Positions 55,910-64,000 of a stretch of DNA of 64,000 bases are shown here, piece after piece (within the stretch, counting starts at the first letter, position 1; every line of letters begins with the position of its first letter). The position numbers and the translations under genes were made by a program. The stretch comes from Salinarchaeum sp. Harcht-Bsk1 (GTDB lineage Archaea > Halobacteriota > Halobacteria > Halobacteriales > Salinarchaeaceae). The notes under the pieces are model-generated. The model was given only the letters and a program-made list of their open reading frames with translations, did no database searches and was not told the DNA's origin. Location of the stretch: positions 682,001 to 746,000 of the forward strand of contig NC_021313.1 in the NCBI RefSeq assembly GCF_000403645.1, written 5' to 3'.

Positions 55910-57607
55910 TCAGGTCGGGACCGGTGCGGAACCGGGTGAGAGCAGGCCGTCGGCGACCATGCTCCACAGCGGGACGCCGTAGGCGATCAAGACGAGCAGG
56001 ACGGCGATCGCCGCCCAGAGCGTCAGGTTGTCGAGAACCCGTGGACTGTCCTCGGGTCCGGAGAGCGCCTCGGGCAGGTCGCCGTTGACCCGGAGCGCCC
56101 CCTCGCGCGGCCGGGAGAGCCAGGTACCGGTGACGACCACCAGGAACAGCGCGAGCGAGGTCGTCAGCAACGTCGCGCCGAGCGCGATCTGGAACTGGAT
56201 CTCCGCGATGGTACCGAAGACCGGGGCGAACGCGTCGGCGCCGCTCGCGTTCGCCAGCGGCTCGGCGGTCCGGCGCGGCAGTCCCGCGAGACCGCCGCGG
56301 TGCATCGCGTTCGACATCAGCGTCATGCCGATGAACCAGAGGTACGGCTGGATCAGCGCGAGCGTCCGGTGCTGGAGGCGCTTGCCCGTCAGTTGCGGGT
56401 AGAGCCAGTAGGTCGTCGCCATCGCGGTGAGCGCGAACGCCGTTCCCACGGTGAGGTGGAAGTGGCCAGGCACCCAGAGCGTGTTGTGGATGAGGTAGTT
56501 GATGTTCATCCCGGCGTTGATCATCCCGGAGAACCCGCCGGCGGCGAACATCAGGCCGGCCAGCGCCATCCCCGCGAACGCCGGATCACCCCAGGGGAGC
56601 GATCGGAGCCACTTCAGGAAGCCCTTCCCGCCGTTCCGTCTCGCGCCGTACTCCATCGACGCGACGACGGTGAACGCCGTCAGGAACGACGGTAACAGCA
56701 ACATCATCGTGTTCGTCATGGCGATCGTCTTGAACCCCTCAGCGATCCCGGGGTCGACGTACTGGTGGTGGAAGCCCACCGGCGTCGACAGCAGGACGAA
56801 GAGCACGAAGACGACCCTGGCGAGCGGATCGGAGAGCAACCGACCGCCCGCGAGCTTCGGCAGGATCGTGTACCAGGCGACGTAGCCGGGCAGCAGCCAG
56901 AAGTACACGACCGGGTGGCCGAAGAACCAGAACAGCGATCGCGTGAGCAGCGGATCGACCGTCTCGATCCAGCCGAAGGACCACGGGATCAGGAAGAAGA
57001 CGACCTCGACGGCGACCCCGAGGGTCGCGAGGTACCACATGATCCACGTGGTGAGGACCATGAAGGCCTGCAGCGGGATGCGCGCGCCGGGATTGTCCGC
57101 GCGCCACTCCCGGAACGTGAGGAAGTAGTCGGCCCCGACGATCCAGGAGCCGACGATCAGCAGCGCTGCGCCGACGTAGAACGCCGGGTGCGCCTTCATC
57201 GGCGAGTAGAACGTGTAGAGCACGTCCGAAGATCCGAAGGGCAGGCCAGGTGCGAACCCGTTGAGGATCGCGATCGTCGCGAGGACGGTGCCGATCAGCA
57301 TCGAGAGGAAGCCAGTCCAGACGATCCTGGCGTCGTGAAGCTCCCTGTCGAAGCTCCGCGTGAGCGCCCACACGAACATGCCACAGATGAAGAAGGTCGT
57401 GAACACGAGCGCGAGCAGGACGCCGTGGCCAGTCAGGACGGTGTAGTACTCCTGGGCGGTGATCGGAAGCGCGTCGCGGAAGTAGCCGGTCCGGAACAGC
57501 GCCTGGATTAGCCCGAATGCGCCACCGAGTCCCAGCGCGATGAACGCGACGCCCCAGTGCCACCGGACGATCTTCGCCTCGGTCGGGAACTCGTCGACGT
57601 AGGTCAT
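55910..57607 (-). CDS. cbaA: ba3-type cytochrome oxidase subunit I
   Basis: 565 residues, 13-14 helices. Heme and CuB ligands: TGHGVLL, FFGHPVVYFWLLPGY (CuB His and the cross-linked Tyr), GFHHQYVD and PGHFHLTVG. The sequence is ba3-like (B-type). It reduces O2 to water at the cytoplasmic membrane, accepting electrons from halocyanin. Its ATG overlaps the cbaB stop (ATGA). Confidence 0.95.
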   Translation of the reverse strand: MTYVDEFPTEAKIVRWHWGVAFIALGLGGAFGLIQALFRTGYFRDALPITAQEYYTVLTGHGVLLALVFTTFFICGMFVWALTRSFDRELHDARIVWTGFLSMLIGTVLATIAILNGFAPGLPFGSSDVLYTFYSPMKAHPAFYVGAALLIVGSWIVGADYFLTFREWRADNPGARIPLQAFMVLTTWIMWYLATLGVAVEVVFFLIPWSFGWIETVDPLLTRSLFWFFGHPVVYFWLLPGYVAWYTILPKLAGGRLLSDPLARVVFVLFVLLSTPVGFHHQYVDPGIAEGFKTIAMTNTMMLLLPSFLTAFTVVASMEYGARRNGGKGFLKWLRSLPWGDPAFAGMALAGLMFAAGGFSGMINAGMNINYLIHNTLWVPGHFHLTVGTAFALTAMATTYWLYPQLTGKRLQHRTLALIQPYLWFIGMTLMSNAMHRGGLAGLPRRTAEPLANASGADAFAPVFGTIAEIQFQIALGATLLTTSLALFLVVVTGTWLSRPREGALRVNGDLPEALSGPEDSPRVLDNLTLWAAIAVLLVLIAYGVPLWSMVADGLLSPGSAPVPT

Positions 57608-58122
57608 TCGCCGCTCACCCCGTTACCGTCGAAGTTCGACTGCGAGACGACTTCGACCGTTCCCCGCATGGTGTGATGACTGGCGCCACAGTACTCGTGA
57701 CAGACGATGTGGTGGTCGCCGGTCTCGTCGAACTCGACCGTTATCTCGGCGACCTGTCCTGGAATAATCATAGTGTTGACGTTCGTCCCTGGCAGGTAGA
57801 AGCCGTGCGTGACGTCACCGCTCGTGACGTAGAAGGTGACCTCCGTGTCGGCTGGCACCTGGATCGGCTCCGTGGAGCCTGGACTGAAGAGGAACTGCCG
57901 CGCGATGACGTACACCTCGACGTCGCCGTCCTCGGTCGTGTAGACGCCTGGTTCGCGGAAGTTGTCAGACGCGGTCGGGTCGTCCGGATCGACCGTTCCG
58001 CCGCTGTCGTCGACCATCGCGACGCCGGCGCCGAGGGCGCCGTAGACGATCGTACCGATGAACGCGACGATCAGTAGTAGTGCTGCGACGAGCCAGAGTT
58101 TCTCGAATCGATGAATCTCCAT
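57604..58122 (-). CDS. cbaB: ba3-type cytochrome oxidase subunit II (CuA)
   Basis: 172 residues. One N-terminal membrane helix and a cupredoxin domain ending in the CuA motif CHEYCGASHHTM; the remaining CuA His lies in DVTHGFYLPG. It receives electrons from the copper carrier and passes them to cbaA. Its start is 8 nt after the halocyanin gene's stop, so the three genes form one operon. Confidence 0.95.
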   Translation of the reverse strand: MEIHRFEKLWLVAALLLIVAFIGTIVYGALGAGVAMVDDSGGTVDPDDPTASDNFREPGVYTTEDGDVEVYVIARQFLFSPGSTEPIQVPADTEVTFYVTSGDVTHGFYLPGTNVNTMIIPGQVAEITVEFDETGDHHIVCHEYCGASHHTMRGTVEVVSQSNFDGNGVSGE

Positions 58123-58130
58123 GCGTTAGA

Positions 58131-59423
58131 TCACCCGATCACCGTGGGTCCCTTGCCCAGGAACTCGACGAAGTACATGAACACCCACATCCCGAGCAGG
58201 ATGAGCGCGTAGACGACGATCAGTGCCGCCGTCCCCATCGGGTCGTACTCGTCGTGACCGATCTCCTCGACCGGTTCGGGCTCGGCCGCTTCGGGAATCG
58301 GTTCGCCGGCGGGAATCCCTGCCGCCCTGCCGGCTTCGGTACCCCTGCCTCGTTCGTCTCGATCCCAGTAGCGATAGTAGCTCACGAGGATCGGCGCGAG
58401 CAGCGCGGCGACGATACCGCCGGCGAGCCCAGTCACCCAGAACGGTGGGCCACCACCACCAGCGGTCGCACCGGGCTGGCCGCCGTTGCCAGCGGGCGCC
58501 GCTCCGACGACGATCGCACCCTTCATCCCCAGCGAGAGGTGGGGTTCGCAGAAGTACGTGTAGGTCCCCTCTGTCTCGAAAGTGTGCGTGAAGGAGAACC
58601 CGGTGTCCTCGATCGGTTCGTGACCCTCCCAGCCGGCGCCCTCCGGCTGGGACTCCACGATCACGTTGTGGGTGTCCGACACCCACTCGAAGGTGACCGT
58701 CGTCCCCGGTGAGATCCGGAGCGCCGGTGGGTCGAACGCGAACGTCCCGCCGTTGCCGTCCGCGCCGACGGTGACGGAGACCTCGGACTGACCGGTCTGG
58801 TCGGCCGTGGTCCCGTCGTAGTTCTGGACCTCGCCGCCGCGGGCGTCGCTCGTGAACCAGTTGCCGTACTCGGCCGGGACGCCCTCGCCACCGCCGCTAC
58901 CGGCGGGCGCCGGTCCGACGACGATGCCCCCTTTCATCCCCAGCGAGAGGTGGGGTTCGCAGAAGTACGTGTAGGTCCCCTCGGTCTCGAAAGTGTGCGT
59001 GAAGGAGAACCCGGTGTCCTCGATCGGATCGTGGCCCTCCCAGCCGGCGCCCTCCGGCTGGGACTCCACGATCACGTTGTGGGTGTCCGACACCCACTCG
59101 AAGGTGACCGTCGTCCCCGGCGAGATCCGGAGCGCCGGCGGGTCGAACGCGAAGGTTCCACCGTTGCCGTCCGCGCCGACGGTGACGGTGATCTCCGACT
59201 CGCCGGTCCGGTCGACGGTCGTTCCGTCGTAGTTCTGGACCTCACCGCCGCGGGCGTCGCCCGTGAACCAGTTGCCGAACTCCGCAGGGACGCCCTCACC
59301 GCCGTCCTCGTCCTGGGCAGCGGCGGTTCCCGTTGCGGCAGCGCCCGCCGCCGCTGCGGCCGCGGTGCCGGCGGCGGTCTGCAAGACCCGTCGTCTGGAT
59401 AGCTGTCCCGCGCGATCCGTCAC
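58131..59423 (-). CDS. double-halocyanin protein with C-terminal membrane helices
   Basis: About 430 residues. A Tat signal (SRRRVLQTAAG) is followed by two near-identical blue-copper domains of 137 residues (44-170 and 181-307), each with ligands H115/H252, C155/C292, H158/H295 and M163/M300. Then come a Gly-rich linker, one helix, an acidic loop, and a last helix (GTAALIVVYALILLGMWVFM) like a small oxidase subunit. It is the presumed electron donor to cbaAB, fused to a small subunit. GTG 59423 is preferred for a normal Tat n-region, but a GTG at 59468 or 59483 is possible. Confidence 0.87.
   Translation of the reverse strand: MTDRAGQLSRRRVLQTAAGTAAAAAAGAAATGTAAAQDEDGGEGVPAEFGNWFTGDARGGEVQNYDGTTVDRTGESEITVTVGADGNGGTFAFDPPALRISPGTTVTFEWVSDTHNVIVESQPEGAGWEGHDPIEDTGFSFTHTFETEGTYTYFCEPHLSLGMKGGIVVGPAPAGSGGGEGVPAEYGNWFTSDARGGEVQNYDGTTADQTGQSEVSVTVGADGNGGTFAFDPPALRISPGTTVTFEWVSDTHNVIVESQPEGAGWEGHEPIEDTGFSFTHTFETEGTYTYFCEPHLSLGMKGAIVVGAAPAGNGGQPGATAGGGGPPFWVTGLAGGIVAALLAPILVSYYRYWDRDERGRGTEAGRAAGIPAGEPIPEAAEPEPVEEIGHDEYDPMGTAALIVVYALILLGMWVFMYFVEFLGKGPTVIG
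58482..59303 (-). repeat. 411-bp tandem duplication inside the halocyanin gene
   Basis: Two copies with an exact 411-bp (137-codon) period: the landmark TTCATCCCC is at 58522 and again at 58933. Long stretches are identical at the nucleotide level, including many third positions, so the copies are recent or kept alike by gene conversion. Confidence 0.85.
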
Positions 59424-59642
59424 GGAGACCACCCGCCCCGATCGGTCGAGACGATCGTCCTCGGACACGTATCGTCCGTACACTGCGTGGGCCAGTTCCG
59501 GCGACCCGCACCGTGACCGAGACGGTGACCCTCCGTCTCTCGACGTTCCGTGCGCGTTAGCGATGACACGGGCGGCCCTTCGAGCGAGCGTATGTAAAGG
59601 CTACCCCTGAATGCCACCGATTTGGAATCGGCGTTACCGATC

Positions 59643-59650
59643 ATACTATG
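59643..59650 (+). promoter_or_regulatory. TATA box of the small oxidase-linked gene
   Basis: ATACTATG centred about 29 nt before ATG 59675. It selects that start over the in-frame ATG at 59648, which overlaps the box. Confidence 0.55.
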
Positions 59651-59674
59651 CACGGGCAACCCATTAGCACGCGC

Positions 59675-59851
59675 ATGGATCTTCGATACGTCGCAGGCGT
59701 GCTCTTGCTCGCAATGGTACCGATGGCACTGTACGCAACCGGGCAGACGATGGTCGCTGCCGTCTCGCTCGTCAACATAGTGATCATCTACGCTAGCCTG
59801 TACGTCATGTTCGGCCCCGCGGAGAGCCCGCACGGGCATTCGACGCACTGA
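59675..59851 (+). CDS. small membrane protein, oxidase assembly operon
   Basis: 58 residues with two helices (about 4-22 and 27-46) and a His-rich tail (ESPHGHSTH). CbaC-like size and context suggest a small oxidase or assembly subunit. The His tail could bind copper. It heads the operon with the SafE-like and CPx-ATPase genes, divergent from the halocyanin operon. Confidence 0.7.
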   Translation: MDLRYVAGVLLLAMVPMALYATGQTMVAAVSLVNIVIIYASLYVMFGPAESPHGHSTH

Positions 59852-59881
59852 ACGGGACCGACAGCACACCGTGACCCGAAC

Positions 59882-60640
59882 ATGATCCCCAGCGACGCCG
59901 GCCTCGTCGTGTTCTTCCTCGTCGGCTTCTTCGGAGGCGCGCACTGCCTCGGCATGTGTGGGCCGCTCGTGACGATGTACGCCGAGCGCTTCGAGAGCGA
60001 CGGCAGAGGACCGACGACGAGCGCGCTCCGACAGCACCTCCTGTTCAACGCAGGACGGACGGCGAGTTACACCGTCATCGGTGCGTTCCTCGGACTCCTC
60101 GGGGGACTGCTCTTCGACGCAGGCGCGCTGGTCTCGGCCGCCAACGGCGTCCGCGGGGTGGTCGGCATCTTCGTCGGCACCTTCATCGTCGCGGCGGGCA
60201 TCGGCTACATCACGCGTGGCCAGCCAAGGTTCACGGCAGGATCGATCCCCGGCGTCGGCGGCCTCTTCGCGACCGTCAGCGGCAGCCTCCACGCACGGAT
60301 CGACGACTGGGCCGCCGGCCCGGGCATCGTCGGCCTCGGCGCGATCCACGGGCTCTTGCCCTGTCCGTTGCTCTACCCCGCTTTCCTCTACGCCGCGGCC
60401 TCGGGCTCGCCGATCCACGGCGGTCTCGCACTCGCCGCGCTCGGACTCGGGACCGTTCCTGCCCTGTTCGTCTACGGCACCGTTCTCGACACTGCCAGCC
60501 CGACCGTCCGGGGTCGACTGCACCGCGCCCTCGGCGTCGTCTTCGTCGTCGCGGGAACGATCCCGCTCGCGAAGGGACTCGGCGCGCTTGGGTACGCGGT
60601 TCCCCACGTTCCCCTCCCGATGCCGCCAATGATGGGGTGA
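59882..60640 (+). CDS. SafE-like membrane protein (UreH/CcoH-type)
   Basis: 252 residues, about seven helices. The signature GGAHCLGMCGPLV near the N-terminus, and LGAIHGLLPCPLLYPA in the second half, each with Cys, are typical of the UreH-like transmembrane domain that accompanies heme-copper oxidase genes in many prokaryotes. It starts 30 nt after the small membrane gene and 23 nt before the Cu-ATPase gene. Probable role: copper or heme delivery for oxidase assembly. Confidence 0.85.
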   Translation: MIPSDAGLVVFFLVGFFGGAHCLGMCGPLVTMYAERFESDGRGPTTSALRQHLLFNAGRTASYTVIGAFLGLLGGLLFDAGALVSAANGVRGVVGIFVGTFIVAAGIGYITRGQPRFTAGSIPGVGGLFATVSGSLHARIDDWAAGPGIVGLGAIHGLLPCPLLYPAFLYAAASGSPIHGGLALAALGLGTVPALFVYGTVLDTASPTVRGRLHRALGVVFVVAGTIPLAKGLGALGYAVPHVPLPMPPMMG

Positions 60641-60663
60641 TCCTCCATGACAGACGCCGCTCC

Positions 60664-63339
60664 ATGCAGCCGATCGACGAGGCGCGATCCGGCGTGAGCG
60701 ACGCGGACGCTTGCACGCTGTGTGACCTCCCGACGCCCGAGCCACCGATCACAGACGAGGAGGTGCCGGGAACGTACTGCTGCCGGGGCTGTCTCGAGGT
60801 CTCGCGGACGCTCGACGATCCAGCGAGCGCGGACGCCGACGCCGCTGCGGAAGCCCTCGGCGCCGGGAGCGAGGCGGGCGGCGGGACCAGTTCCGGGGAC
60901 GTCGACCGGGACGAGGACGAGATCGACGGCGAGACGGCCTACCTCTCCGTCTCTGGGATGCACTGTGCGACCTGCGAGGCGTTCCTCGAGTCCCGGGCGA
61001 CGAGCGCGGACGGCGTCGCTGCCGCCGCAGCGAGCTACCCCACCGAGACGCTGAAGGTGACCTACGATCCCGAAGCGGTCGAGCGGGACGCGCTTCCCGG
61101 CGTCGTCGACGCCCTGGGCTACGAGGCGAGCCACCGGGAACTCGACGACGATCGCGACGACCAGGCGGACGTCGGCCGGCTGCTCGTCGGTGGTTTCTTC
61201 GGGATGATGACGATGCTGTGGTACGTTCTCTTCCTCTACCCAGTCTACGTCGGCGTCCCCGCGGACTCCCTCCTGGTCGACCTCACCGGCTCGGCGGGCA
61301 CCTACCTGCTCGTCAACGTCTGGCTGATGGCGACCGTCGTGCTCGGCTACACGGGCTACCCGCTCTTTCGCGGCGCCTACGTCAGCCTCCGGGCAGGCCA
61401 CCCGAACATGGACCTCCTCGTCGCGATCGCGGCGGCTGCCGCCTACACCTACAGCAGTGCGGTCGCGCTCACCGGCGGCACCGACGTCTACTTCGACGTC
61501 GCGATCGTCGTGGTCATGGCCGTCACGATCGGCAACTTCTACGAGGACCGCACGAAACGCCGCGCCGCCGGCCGACTCGCCGACCTCACGACCGAGCGGG
61601 TCGACGAGGCCCGCAGACGGATCGGTGCCGAGCGCCGGAGTAACGGGGCCACCGCGAGCACGGCCGAGACCGAGACCGTCGGCGTCGACGCCCTCGAACC
61701 CGGCGACGAACTGGTCGTGAAGCCCGGCGAGCGCGTGCCGATCGACGGCCCCATCGTCGAGGGCGACGGGATCCTCGACGAGTCGCTCGTCACCGGCGAG
61801 TCCCGCCCGGTGAACAAGACGGCTGGCGACGAGGCGATCGGCGGCTCCGTCCTGCGCGACGGGCGACTCGTCGTTCGCGTCGAGGCCGACGCGCAGAGCA
61901 CGCTCGATCGGGTCGTCGAGGTGCTCTGGGACGTGCAGAGCGCCCGCCCGGGAGCCCAGCGCATCGCGGACCGCATCGCCGCGGTGTTCGTCCCGCTCGT
62001 GTTCGTGCTCGCGGCCGTCGCTGGCGCCGTCCACCTCGGTCTCGGCGCGGGGTTCGAGGGTGCCCTGCTGATCGCCCTCTCCGTCCTGGTCGTCTCCTGT
62101 CCCTGCGCACTGGGACTCGCGACGCCGCTCGCGGTCGCCCGCGGCGTCCGGGAATCCCTGGCGGACGGGGTCGTCGTGACGGACGTCTCCACGTTCGAGG
62201 CCGCCCACGAGGCCGACGTGGTCGCCTTCGACAAGACCGGGACGCTCACGACCGCCGAGATGCAGGTCCACGAGGTCGCGAGCAGCGACGACGTCGAGGA
62301 GGCGACCCTCCTCTCGCGCGCCGCAGCCCTCGAACAGTACGCCGATCACCCGGTCGCCGCGGCGATCGTCGAGGCCGCTGACGGCCCCGTGGACACCGTC
62401 GATCAGTTCGAACGCGTCCCCGGAAGCGGCGTCGGCGGCATGATCGTCGCCACACCCGACGGCGGTGCGCGAGCGGCGACCGGGGAACCGGGGACGACCG
62501 ACGAGGCGACAGTAGGAATCGAGGTCCTCGTCGGTCGACTCGGTCTCTTCGAGGAGCGCGGCTGGTCGATTCCGGACGCGTTCGCCGATCGCGCCGAGTC
62601 GGCCCGCGCCGCCGGGAACGTCCCCGTGCTCGTCGGCTGGAACGGGCGCGTCGAAGGGGTGATCGTCGCCGGGGACGAGCCCAGGACGGAGTGGGAGCGC
62701 GTCGTCGAGGACCTCGCCGCGGAGCGCCGGGTCGTCGTGCTCACCGGCGACGACGCCTCGACAGAGCGCTTCGACGAGCACGCCGGCGTCGACGAGGTGT
62801 ACGCCGGCCTCCCGCCGGAGGGCAAGACGGAGGTCGTCCGTCGGCTGCAGGCCCAGGAGACCGTCGCGATGGTCGGCGACGGGGTCAACGACGCACCGGC
62901 GCTCGCTGCAGCGGACGTGGCAATCGCGCTCGACCACACTGCACTCGCCGCGGACGCCGCCGGAGCGGTCGTTACGACCGACGACCTGCGCGCCGTCCCG
63001 CGGATCTTCGAGCGCACCCGGGCGACGAACGGCCGGATCAAGCAGAACCTCGGCTGGGCGTTCCTGTACAACGCCATCGCCCTCCCGCTCGCGGTCGCAG
63101 GGCTGCTGAACCCGCTGTTCGCCGCCGTCGCCATGGCGTCGAGCAGTCTGCTCGTGGTCGCGAACTCCTCGCGTGCGCTGGTCGAGACCTCCTCGAGAAC
63201 GCTGCCCGAGAACGATCGCGACGGCGAGCATGCAGGGCACGACGTCGAATGGGACGGCAAGCACGGGGAGCGGGACGACTCATCCGGGGAGCTGATGGAG
63301 CCGGATCGCGAACCCGAGCCAGAGGTGCAATCCGAATGA
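60664..63339 (+). CDS. copper-translocating P-type ATPase (CcoI/FixI-like)
   Basis: 891 residues. A Cys-rich N-terminal site (C17, C20, then C39, C40, C43) precedes an HMA domain with GMHCATC (C101, C104). The CPx helix VSCPCALG, phosphorylation site DKTGTLT, ADHPVA and hinge GDGVND identify a PIB-type ATPase. The CCxGC site before HMA is typical of CcoI-type pumps that supply Cu to oxidases, not of detoxifying CopA. The His/Asp-rich tail may bind metal. ATG 60664 begins just before the first Cys pair. Confidence 0.93.
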   Translation: MQPIDEARSGVSDADACTLCDLPTPEPPITDEEVPGTYCCRGCLEVSRTLDDPASADADAAAEALGAGSEAGGGTSSGDVDRDEDEIDGETAYLSVSGMHCATCEAFLESRATSADGVAAAAASYPTETLKVTYDPEAVERDALPGVVDALGYEASHRELDDDRDDQADVGRLLVGGFFGMMTMLWYVLFLYPVYVGVPADSLLVDLTGSAGTYLLVNVWLMATVVLGYTGYPLFRGAYVSLRAGHPNMDLLVAIAAAAAYTYSSAVALTGGTDVYFDVAIVVVMAVTIGNFYEDRTKRRAAGRLADLTTERVDEARRRIGAERRSNGATASTAETETVGVDALEPGDELVVKPGERVPIDGPIVEGDGILDESLVTGESRPVNKTAGDEAIGGSVLRDGRLVVRVEADAQSTLDRVVEVLWDVQSARPGAQRIADRIAAVFVPLVFVLAAVAGAVHLGLGAGFEGALLIALSVLVVSCPCALGLATPLAVARGVRESLADGVVVTDVSTFEAAHEADVVAFDKTGTLTTAEMQVHEVASSDDVEEATLLSRAAALEQYADHPVAAAIVEAADGPVDTVDQFERVPGSGVGGMIVATPDGGARAATGEPGTTDEATVGIEVLVGRLGLFEERGWSIPDAFADRAESARAAGNVPVLVGWNGRVEGVIVAGDEPRTEWERVVEDLAAERRVVVLTGDDASTERFDEHAGVDEVYAGLPPEGKTEVVRRLQAQETVAMVGDGVNDAPALAAADVAIALDHTALAADAAGAVVTTDDLRAVPRIFERTRATNGRIKQNLGWAFLYNAIALPLAVAGLLNPLFAAVAMASSSLLVVANSSRALVETSSRTLPENDRDGEHAGHDVEWDGKHGERDDSSGELMEPDREPEPEVQSE

Positions 63340-64000
63340 ACGTGGAGCGGTTGCGGCGCTACGAACCGGAGCCACGAGAGGTGACGGCGCTCGCCGCACT
63401 CCTCTTCGCGGAGGCCGCCCTGCTCGTCGGCTACCTCCAGACGACGCAGGCCACGGTCACCGCGCCGCGCTACCTCGTCTATCCGTTCGCCTGGATCAAC
63501 GCCGGCGTGCTCGCGATCTGGATCGTTCGACGGCGCCGGGTGTCCCGGCCGTCCAACGACGCACAGCCGCCGGGGGCCTCCCGCCGCCGTATCGCCGGCG
63601 TCGGCGTCGCAGTCGGGTACTTCCTCGCGCTCACCTGGATCGGGGGCGCGATCGCGTTCGGCGACGTCAGCGGCGTGACCGTCCACTGGGATCTGCCGCC
63701 GGGATGGGGGCCGATGGTGATCGCCGGCCTCGGCCCGATTCGCATCGCGCCGATTCCCTACCGCATCTTCGGGTACGGCGTCCTCGCGTACCTGATCTAC
63801 GTCGCCGCGCTGGACGCCGAGGCCACGCCCCTGAGCGCGATCGTCGGCGTGTTCTCCTGCGTGAGCTGTACGCTGCCCGTGCTCGCCCTGATCCTCTCGA
63901 GCACCGTCGGCGGCGCCGCGGGTGCCGCCGCCTCGACGGCCTACTCCTACGACCTCGCGGTGCTGGTCTACCTCGCGGCGCTCGGACTCCTGACCTGGCG
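63336..64000 (+). CDS. DUF7546-like membrane protein (cut at window end)
   Basis: At least 221 residues, continuing beyond the window. Several helices, with GVFSCVSCTLPVLALIL bearing a CxxC in a membrane-near turn. The ATGA overlap with the Cu-ATPase stop indicates one operon. A Cys pair at the membrane, in an oxidase copper operon, points to copper or thiol-disulfide work, but I infer this only from context. Confidence 0.75.
   Translation, partial: MNVERLRRYEPEPREVTALAALLFAEAALLVGYLQTTQATVTAPRYLVYPFAWINAGVLAIWIVRRRRVSRPSNDAQPPGASRRRIAGVGVAVGYFLALTWIGGAIAFGDVSGVTVHWDLPPGWGPMVIAGLGPIRIAPIPYRIFGYGVLAYLIYVAALDAEATPLSAIVGVFSCVSCTLPVLALILSSTVGGAAGAAASTAYSYDLAVLVYLAALGLLTW

Noticed and set aside
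59956-60663. N-terminal extension of the Cu-ATPase frame
   Set aside because: Overlaps the SafE-like gene in another frame and is Arg-rich, unlike a haloarchaeal protein; ATG 60664 is the natural start.

Overview
The window is from a haloarchaeon (class Halobacteria). The evidence is very high GC, strongly acidic proteins (Asp/Glu-rich tails and inserts), Tat-type twin-arginine signals, TATA boxes about 26-30 nt upstream of start codons with little or no leader, archaeal-only functions (deoxyhypusine synthase and aIF5A, diphthine-ammonia ligase, geranylgeranyl reductase, HMG-CoA reductase, HTH_10 regulator, halocyanin, ba3-type oxidase), and long antisense shadow ORFs typical of such genomes. 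I see no rRNA, tRNA, CRISPR array, transposase or replication origin. It reads as a chromosomal housekeeping segment.

Layout. 1-0.9 kb: two small membrane proteins, probably the tail of a respiratory (cytochrome bc-type) cluster. 0.9-7.9 kb: endonuclease III, an MFS carrier, an old-yellow-enzyme family reductase, a LOG/TIGR00725 protein, a DUF1059 protein and leucyl-tRNA synthetase. 8.6-12.5 kb: methionine biosynthesis (metY and metX, separate transcription units with a shared promoter element) around a lower-GC insert, a metY 3'-end remnant and a 2H phosphoesterase. 12.5-20.3 kb: sensor kinase, SerB, threonine ammonia-lyase, HTH_10 regulator, SpoIIM-type membrane protein, MATE exporter. 20.6-24.7 kb: deoxyhypusine synthase, a glycosyltransferase, a NIF3 protein, then agmatinase and aIF5A, i.e. 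the hypusination module. 25-32 kb: TauE/SafE permease, UbiB-type kinase with Hsp20, acyl-CoA carboxylase beta with a small epsilon-like partner, rhodanese, Nudix, Dph6. 32-37 kb: methyltransferase, a 40-aa zinc-finger protein, nucleotidyltransferase, DNA methyltransferase, geranylgeranyl reductase divergent from a 2Fe-2S ferredoxin. 37-42.5 kb: DUF3179 lipoprotein with a membrane partner, rhodanese-MBL fusion, ferritin-like protein, FMN reductase, archaellin-like lipoprotein. 42.8-47.1 kb: sugar-acid dehydratase, amidohydrolase, AIM24 protein, KDPG aldolase. 47.3-55.9 kb: a zinc-ribbon protein, AI-2E family protein, HMG-CoA reductase, a GbsR-type regulator divergent from a three-gene ABC exporter, an MFS carrier and a membrane-anchored protein. 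55.9-64 kb: a ba3-type oxidase operon (cbaA, cbaB, double-halocyanin fusion) divergent from a presumptive copper-delivery/assembly operon (small membrane protein, SafE-like protein, CcoI-like Cu-ATPase, DUF7546-like protein cut by the window edge).

The most interesting non-gene signals are: a 14-bp near-palindromic element placed identically (4 bp) upstream of the metY and metX TATA boxes; a family of at least six intergenic repeat elements confined to 8-32 kb, two of which are collapsed to a short hairpin; a low-GC insert flanked by the metY 3' end and a decayed copy of it; three hairpins in 83 bp next to the sugar-acid dehydratase; and a near-identical 411-bp domain duplication in the halocyanin gene.
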